A stretch of DNA of 9,862 bases from Hyphomicrobiales bacterium (lineage in GTDB: Bacteria > Pseudomonadota > Alphaproteobacteria > Rhizobiales > Beijerinckiaceae). The DNA lies in NCBI GenBank assembly GCA_003567055.1, contig PXAW01000627.1, forward strand, positions 1 through 9,862, given 5' to 3'. Below, piece after piece: positions 7,222 through 9,862 of the stretch (position 1 is the first letter of the stretch; each line of letters starts with the position of its first letter). Below the pieces are notes generated by a model. The model did not search any database. It saw nothing but the letters and a program-made list of their open reading frames with translations, and was not told the DNA's origin. The position numbers and the translations under genes are program-made.

Positions 7222-8358
7222 TCAGAGGGACAGGCGCTTCGGCCCTGCAGCGGCTGCGCCGACGGGAGGCGCGGCGAGATCCGCAGCCTGATCAGATTGT
7301 CCGCGGCACTGCGGGGCGTTGAACAGACGCGCGGCATGGACGATGACCCGCACCCGGTCGCCGCGCGTGAATGCATCCTCACCGAGATCACGGCGCGACA
7401 TCTCGACCGTGACGGGGGCGTCATATCCGGGAATGGCCACAGCGAAGCGCAGATTGGCGCCGGCTTCGGTCACCCGCTCGATCCGCGCCGGTGCGCTGGC
7501 ATCGGCTTCGAGGCTGATCTCCCAGGGGCGAACGAACAGATCGGCCTCGCCATCGCCGATGGCGAAACGCCCCAGCGGCGTGACGTCGAGACCCGGTGCC
7601 CGAATCCGCCCGCTCCGGACGGTGACGGGCAATTCGTTCGCATCCCCGAGGAAACGCGCCACGAAGGACGAGGCCGGGCGCTGCCGGATCTCCTCAGCGC
7701 TGCCCACCTGCTCGATCCTGCCCCCGGCCATGACCACCACGCGATCGGCGAGCTCGAAGGCCTCCTCCTGATCATGGGTGACGAAGACGGTGGTGGTGCC
7801 GAGCTGATCGTGCAGCCGGCGCAGCCAGCTGCGCAGATCCTTGCGGATCGCGGCGTCGAGCGCACCGAAGGGCTCGTCGAGAAGCAGGATCTTCGGTTCG
7901 ATGGCGAGCGCGCGGGCGAGCGCAACGCGCTGACGCTGCCCGCCCGAGAGCTGCGCGGGAAAGCGCCCGCCGAGATCGGGGATCTGCATCATCGCGAGCA
8001 ATTCCTCCACCCGCCGCGCGATCTCGGCCTTTGAAGGCCGCGTCGCGCGCGGGCGGATGGTGAGGCCGAAGGCGATGTTGTCGGCCACGCGCATATGCGG
8101 AAACAGCGCGTAGTTCTGGAAGACGAATCCCACACCCCGGCGCTGGGCCTCCAGCGCGAGCCAGTTCGCCCCATCGACATGCAGCGCACCCGCATCCGGC
8201 CAGTCGAGCCCGGCGAGAATGCGCAGGAGCGTCGTCTTGCCCGAGCCGGACGGGCCCAGCAAGGCGGCGAGCTCCCCGTCGCGGATCGTGAGATCGATGC
8301 CGCGCAAGACATGCGTCGCGGCGAAGCGCCGTTCGATACCTGCGATTTCGATTGCCAT
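7222..8358 (-). CDS. cysA: Sulfate/thiosulfate ABC transporter ATP-binding protein CysA
   Basis: The ATPase that powers import at the cytoplasmic face of the CysTW permeases. All ABC motifs are intact in the 378-residue protein: Walker A GPSGSGKT (35-42), Q-loop Q81, signature LSGGQ (137-141), Walker B ILLLDEP (157-163) and switch H195 (VTHDQEEAFE). A C-terminal TOBE-like regulatory domain follows (about 240-345), then an Ala/Pro-rich tail. The start is chosen as ATG 8358: a perfect GGAGG lies 7 bp upstream, while the longer in-frame ATG at 8379 has no ribosome site and would place that GGAGG inside the gene. It is the first gene of the operon, before the binding protein and permeases, whereas the familiar order (cysP-T-W-A) puts it last of the four. 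An A/T-rich promoter region lies directly upstream. Confidence 0.95.
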   Translation of the reverse strand: MAIEIAGIERRFAATHVLRGIDLTIRDGELAALLGPSGSGKTTLLRILAGLDWPDAGALHVDGANWLALEAQRRGVGFVFQNYALFPHMRVADNIAFGLTIRPRATRPSKAEIARRVEELLAMMQIPDLGGRFPAQLSGGQRQRVALARALAIEPKILLLDEPFGALDAAIRKDLRSWLRRLHDQLGTTTVFVTHDQEEAFELADRVVVMAGGRIEQVGSAEEIRQRPASSFVARFLGDANELPVTVRSGRIRAPGLDVTPLGRFAIGDGEADLFVRPWEISLEADASAPARIERVTEAGANLRFAVAIPGYDAPVTVEMSRRDLGEDAFTRGDRVRVIVHAARLFNAPQCRGQSDQAADLAAPPVGAAAAGPKRLSL

Positions 8359-8365
8359 GTCGGTA

Positions 8366-8370
8366 CCTCC
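8366..8370 (-). promoter_or_regulatory. Ribosome binding site of cysA
   Basis: GGAGG on the minus strand lies 7 bp before ATG 8358. It decides between the two in-frame starts of cysA. Confidence 0.8.
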
Positions 8371-8412
8371 GATACCCATATTTCACGGAGTACAATCGGC
8401 GTCCACAGATAA

Positions 8413-8440
8413 ATCATATTTTTTCGTATTATTTTTTAAA
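8413..8440 (-). promoter_or_regulatory. Predicted sigma-70-type promoter of the cys operon
   Basis: On the minus strand TTTAAA (8440-8435, four of six matches to TTGACA) is followed after 16 bp by TATGAT (8418-8413, five of six matches to TATAAT). Transcription would begin near 8405, giving a leader of about 47 bases before cysA. Because the tract is so A/T-rich, chance matches are likely and the exact hexamers are uncertain. That the promoter lies in this tract is more secure. Confidence 0.5.
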
Positions 8441-8462
8441 TAACATTATCTCAATGTATTTT
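8438..8462. promoter_or_regulatory. Imperfect palindrome, candidate operator of the cys operon
   Basis: AAATAACATT (8438-8447) and AATGTATTTT (8453-8462) are inverted copies matching at 8 of 10 positions, separated by ATCTC; the inner five bases (ACATT/AATGT) match perfectly. It overlaps and extends upstream of the predicted -35, where a LysR-type activator such as CysB, or a repressor, could bind. No regulator gene is in the window, so the binding protein is unknown. Confidence 0.4.
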
Positions 8463-8518
8463 ATGCAGTCACCTCCCCGCCTGCGGCGCACCACAAACCG
8501 TGTGTCTCATCGGAATTT

Positions 8519-8547
8519 CGAGGATCGGTATCGCGCGGACCGTCTCG
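8519..8547 (-). terminator. Possible hairpin after the lysE-family gene
   Basis: CGAG...CGGT (8519-8529) can pair with ACCG...CTCG (8539-8547), giving two 4-bp helices with a small internal loop. It lies 14 bp beyond the exporter gene's stop. There is no T-run after it, so support is weak. Confidence 0.25.
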
Positions 8548-8560
8548 GCGGCGCAGCGTT

Positions 8561-9151
8561 TCAAAAAGCCGCGTAGGCCGCGAGTGCCACCACGGCCAGC
8601 ATCGCGGTGGCCATGGCGCCGTTGATGGCGAATTGCGCCCGGCGGGAGAGATCGAGCCGGCGCAGGGCGACGCCGGCCCAGAGCCAGCCGAAATGGATCG
8701 GGATCCAGATCGCATTGATGATCAGGAATTTGAGCGCGATCTCGAGCCCGGTATGGCCCGGCAGGAAGGCGAAGCCGGAGAAGAAGGCGGTGTTGACCGC
8801 ATAGGCCTTCGGATTGATCACCTGCAAGGCGATTCCACCGAAGAATCCCGGCGCCTTCTGCGTCTCGATGAAGGCCACCCGCGCCCCGGCAAAGGCGATC
8901 CGCAACGCGATATAGAGCAGATAGGCCACCGAGGCGACGAACAGCACCTGTCTGATTCGCGGCTCGGCCAGAACCAGCGCCGCAAGCCCGCTCACCACCG
9001 CGAGCGCGACGAGATTGGTGCCGACGAACAGACCCGCCACATAGCGCGCCCCCGCCCGGTAACCGTATCCGGCCCCCACGCCGGCGGTGGAAAGCACCCC
9101 CGGACCGGGTGTGACGATCAGGAAGAACACGGCGGCGGCGAAGGTCAGCAT
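8561..9151 (-). CDS. LysE/RhtB-family amino-acid exporter
   Basis: An inner-membrane exporter of the LysE superfamily (efflux of amino acids or small metabolites driven by the proton gradient), 196 residues from ATG 9151. Hydrophobic segments suggest about six helices. The family motif TPGPGVLS (14-21) sits in the first helix, followed by GAGYGYRAGARYVAG, and QVINPKAY near the middle contains the conserved NPK. A longer start at 9193 (MMPSRARDP..., +14 charged residues) is possible. Family members usually begin just before the first helix, so 9151 is preferred, although neither start has a strong ribosome site. The substrate cannot be told from sequence, and no divergent LysG-type regulator is nearby. 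A link to cysteine export is tempting next to the cys operon, but it is only a guess. Confidence 0.88.
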   Translation of the reverse strand: MLTFAAAVFFLIVTPGPGVLSTAGVGAGYGYRAGARYVAGLFVGTNLVALAVVSGLAALVLAEPRIRQVLFVASVAYLLYIALRIAFAGARVAFIETQKAPGFFGGIALQVINPKAYAVNTAFFSGFAFLPGHTGLEIALKFLIINAIWIPIHFGWLWAGVALRRLDLSRRAQFAINGAMATAMLAVVALAAYAAF

Positions 9152-9296
9152 CCGGTTCCGTTTCTGCGGGTCGCGCGCCCGCGAGGGCATCATGGGTGTC
9201 GAGATCAGCCCGCCCGCAGGCTGTACCCATCACCATCATGCCCCGGGATGCCGCCTCGCAGAAGCCCCGGCTCCGCCATGTTCCGTATGTGCCGAT

Positions 9297-9342
9297 GCCC
9301 ATGCCCGGCCCAGTTCTGGCCAGTTGCGGCCCATGCCCGGCC
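9297..9342. repeat. 14-bp direct repeat, 32-bp period
   Basis: GCCCATGCCCGGCC occurs at 9297-9310 and again, identically, at 9329-9342. The bases following the two copies differ. It lies in non-coding DNA between the exporter and the DUF4760-like gene; its function is unknown. Confidence 0.7.
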
Positions 9343-9344
9343 GT

Positions 9345-9360
9345 GCCGGTTCGAATCGGC
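9345..9360. repeat. Near-perfect 16-bp palindrome centred on TTCGAA
   Basis: GCCGGTTCGAATCGGC matches its own reverse complement except at one symmetric pair of positions. It could be an operator half-pair for the exporter gene or part of a 3' hairpin of the DUF4760-like transcript. It is not a tRNA arm. Confidence 0.35.
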
Positions 9361-9403
9361 GAAGCCGGTCTTGAGTACGGATGCTCAGCCGTCGCGGGAG
9401 GTT

Positions 9404-9862
9404 TCAGCGCCTGCGTTCGAGCCTGCCATAGAAGGGGCGCCCGCGCAGGAATTCGATACCGCGTTGGAATAAGCCCGGCGGCGCCTTCTCCCAGCGCTGA
9501 TGCAGCCATTCGAGATGCTCGTAGATCGTCATCCGTTCGCGACCGTTGCGCAGCTGCCAGATATATTCTTCGCAACGCGCGAACAGCCGGACGAAGGTAG
9601 CACGCTGGCTATCCCTGAGAAGCTTCTCGTCGAAATCACCATTGCGTAAGCCGGCCGCGACGAATTCATAGTGATTGAGAACATCGCGAAGCGCGTCGCG
9701 CAAATGGGCGTGATCGTCGTTCAGCCAAAGCGTCGGGCACTGGCCATTCTTGAGATGAGGTGCGATCTTGTCGCGCTGGCTGATGAAGCGCTCGTTGCTG
9801 CTGGCATTGAGGATGACGGTGATCGTATGCTGCTTGCGCGACAACATGCGAGCGCGCCGTGC
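9404..9862 (-). CDS. DUF4760-like protein of unknown function (5' end probably outside window)
   Basis: No function is known. The frame is 147 residues from ATG 9847 but stays open to the right edge (codons for ARRAR precede that Met). No ribosome site precedes the ATG, so the gene probably begins further upstream. In related proteins the missing part usually contains a membrane helix; here the visible chain is soluble and mostly helical. I assign it to DUF4760 from the central pattern LNHYEFVAAGLRNGDFDEKLL (residues 57-77), then RATFVRLFARCEEYIW and LEWLHQRW, which match my memory of that family (conserved E, F and W positions). The C-terminus is rich in Arg. Base composition is clearly lower in GC than the rest of the window (about 53-58% in sampled lines against 70% or more in ureD), which suggests recent acquisition. 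Gene context gives no functional hint. Confidence 0.65.
   Translation of the reverse strand, partial: ARRARMLSRKQHTITVILNASSNERFISQRDKIAPHLKNGQCPTLWLNDDHAHLRDALRDVLNHYEFVAAGLRNGDFDEKLLRDSQRATFVRLFARCEEYIWQLRNGRERMTIYEHLEWLHQRWEKAPPGLFQRGIEFLRGRPFYGRLERRR

Larger units (their letters stand above)
9152..9403. other. Non-coding stretch upstream of the exporter gene
   Basis: About 250 bp (210 bp if the exporter starts at 9193) with no convincing gene on either strand. It contains a 14-bp direct repeat (listed separately) and the near-palindrome GCCGGTTCGAATCGGC. The exporter's promoter should be here unless it is read through from the gene to the right, but I cannot point to clear hexamers. Confidence 0.5.

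Noticed and set aside
8359..8379. Upstream in-frame start of cysA (7 extra residues)
   Set aside because: A perfect GGAGG lies inside this stretch, correctly spaced for ATG 8358, and CysA homologues begin near that Met.
8469..8510. 13-codon minus-strand frame (MRHTVCGAPQAGR) upstream of cysA, as a cysteine-sensing leader peptide
   Set aside because: It has no ribosome site, only one Cys codon, and lies upstream of the predicted promoter, so it would not be on the cysA transcript.
9340..9365. GGTTCGAATC, which looks like a tRNA T-loop
   Set aside because: The 5-bp T-stem does not pair properly and no acceptor, D-arm or anticodon arm can be formed around it on either strand.
1..9862. CRISPR arrays, insertion sequences, transposases, integrases, rRNA or toxin-antitoxin genes
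   Set aside because: No regularly spaced repeats, terminal inverted repeats around a transposase frame, or recognisable proteins of these kinds were seen on either strand.

Overview
The window looks like chromosomal DNA of a high-GC alphaproteobacterium, probably Hyphomicrobiales (Rhizobiales). The basis is G/C-rich third codon positions and a fused urease gamma-beta subunit, plus general protein similarity to that group; this placement is an inference from recalled families, since no search could be run. Every gene found belongs to a known family, and I see no new defence, mobile or RNA-guided system. The most interesting features are gene arrangement and one control region.

Layout. Positions 1-728 (+) hold the C-terminal end of a KefB-type cation/proton antiporter with its TrkA-N nucleotide-binding domain. 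Then follow ureD (762-1652) and a fused ureA-ureB gene (1664-2284). No ureC or other urease gene comes next. After 115 bp a separate two-gene unit begins on the same strand: a short-chain dehydrogenase (2400-3161) and an acyl-CoA dehydrogenase of the ACAD10/11-like branch (3181-4389). This pair resembles part of a 4-hydroxyacyl-CoA breakdown pathway, but no kinase partner is in view.

A G/C-rich hairpin lies at the convergent junction (4401-4432). Beyond it, on the minus strand, is a complete sulfate/thiosulfate ABC importer. In transcription order it reads cysA (8358-7222), sbp/cysP (7194-6178), cysT (6152-5268) and cysW (5271-4414). Gaps are 25-27 bp and cysT/cysW overlap by ATGA, so this is one operon with the ATPase gene first. 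Upstream of cysA lies a 56-bp tract with only 7 G/C bases, carrying a plausible promoter and an imperfect palindrome. This is the best candidate operator in the window.

Further upstream, also on the minus strand, are a LysE/RhtB-family exporter (9151-8561), a roughly 250-bp non-coding stretch with a 14-bp direct repeat, and a DUF4760-like gene (9404 to the window edge). The DUF4760-like gene has visibly lower GC (about 53-58% in sampled lines) than its neighbours and probably starts outside the window.

Functionally, the window joins nitrogen supply (urease parts), acyl-CoA catabolism, inorganic sulfur import and small-molecule export. Only the cys operon is a complete unit here.
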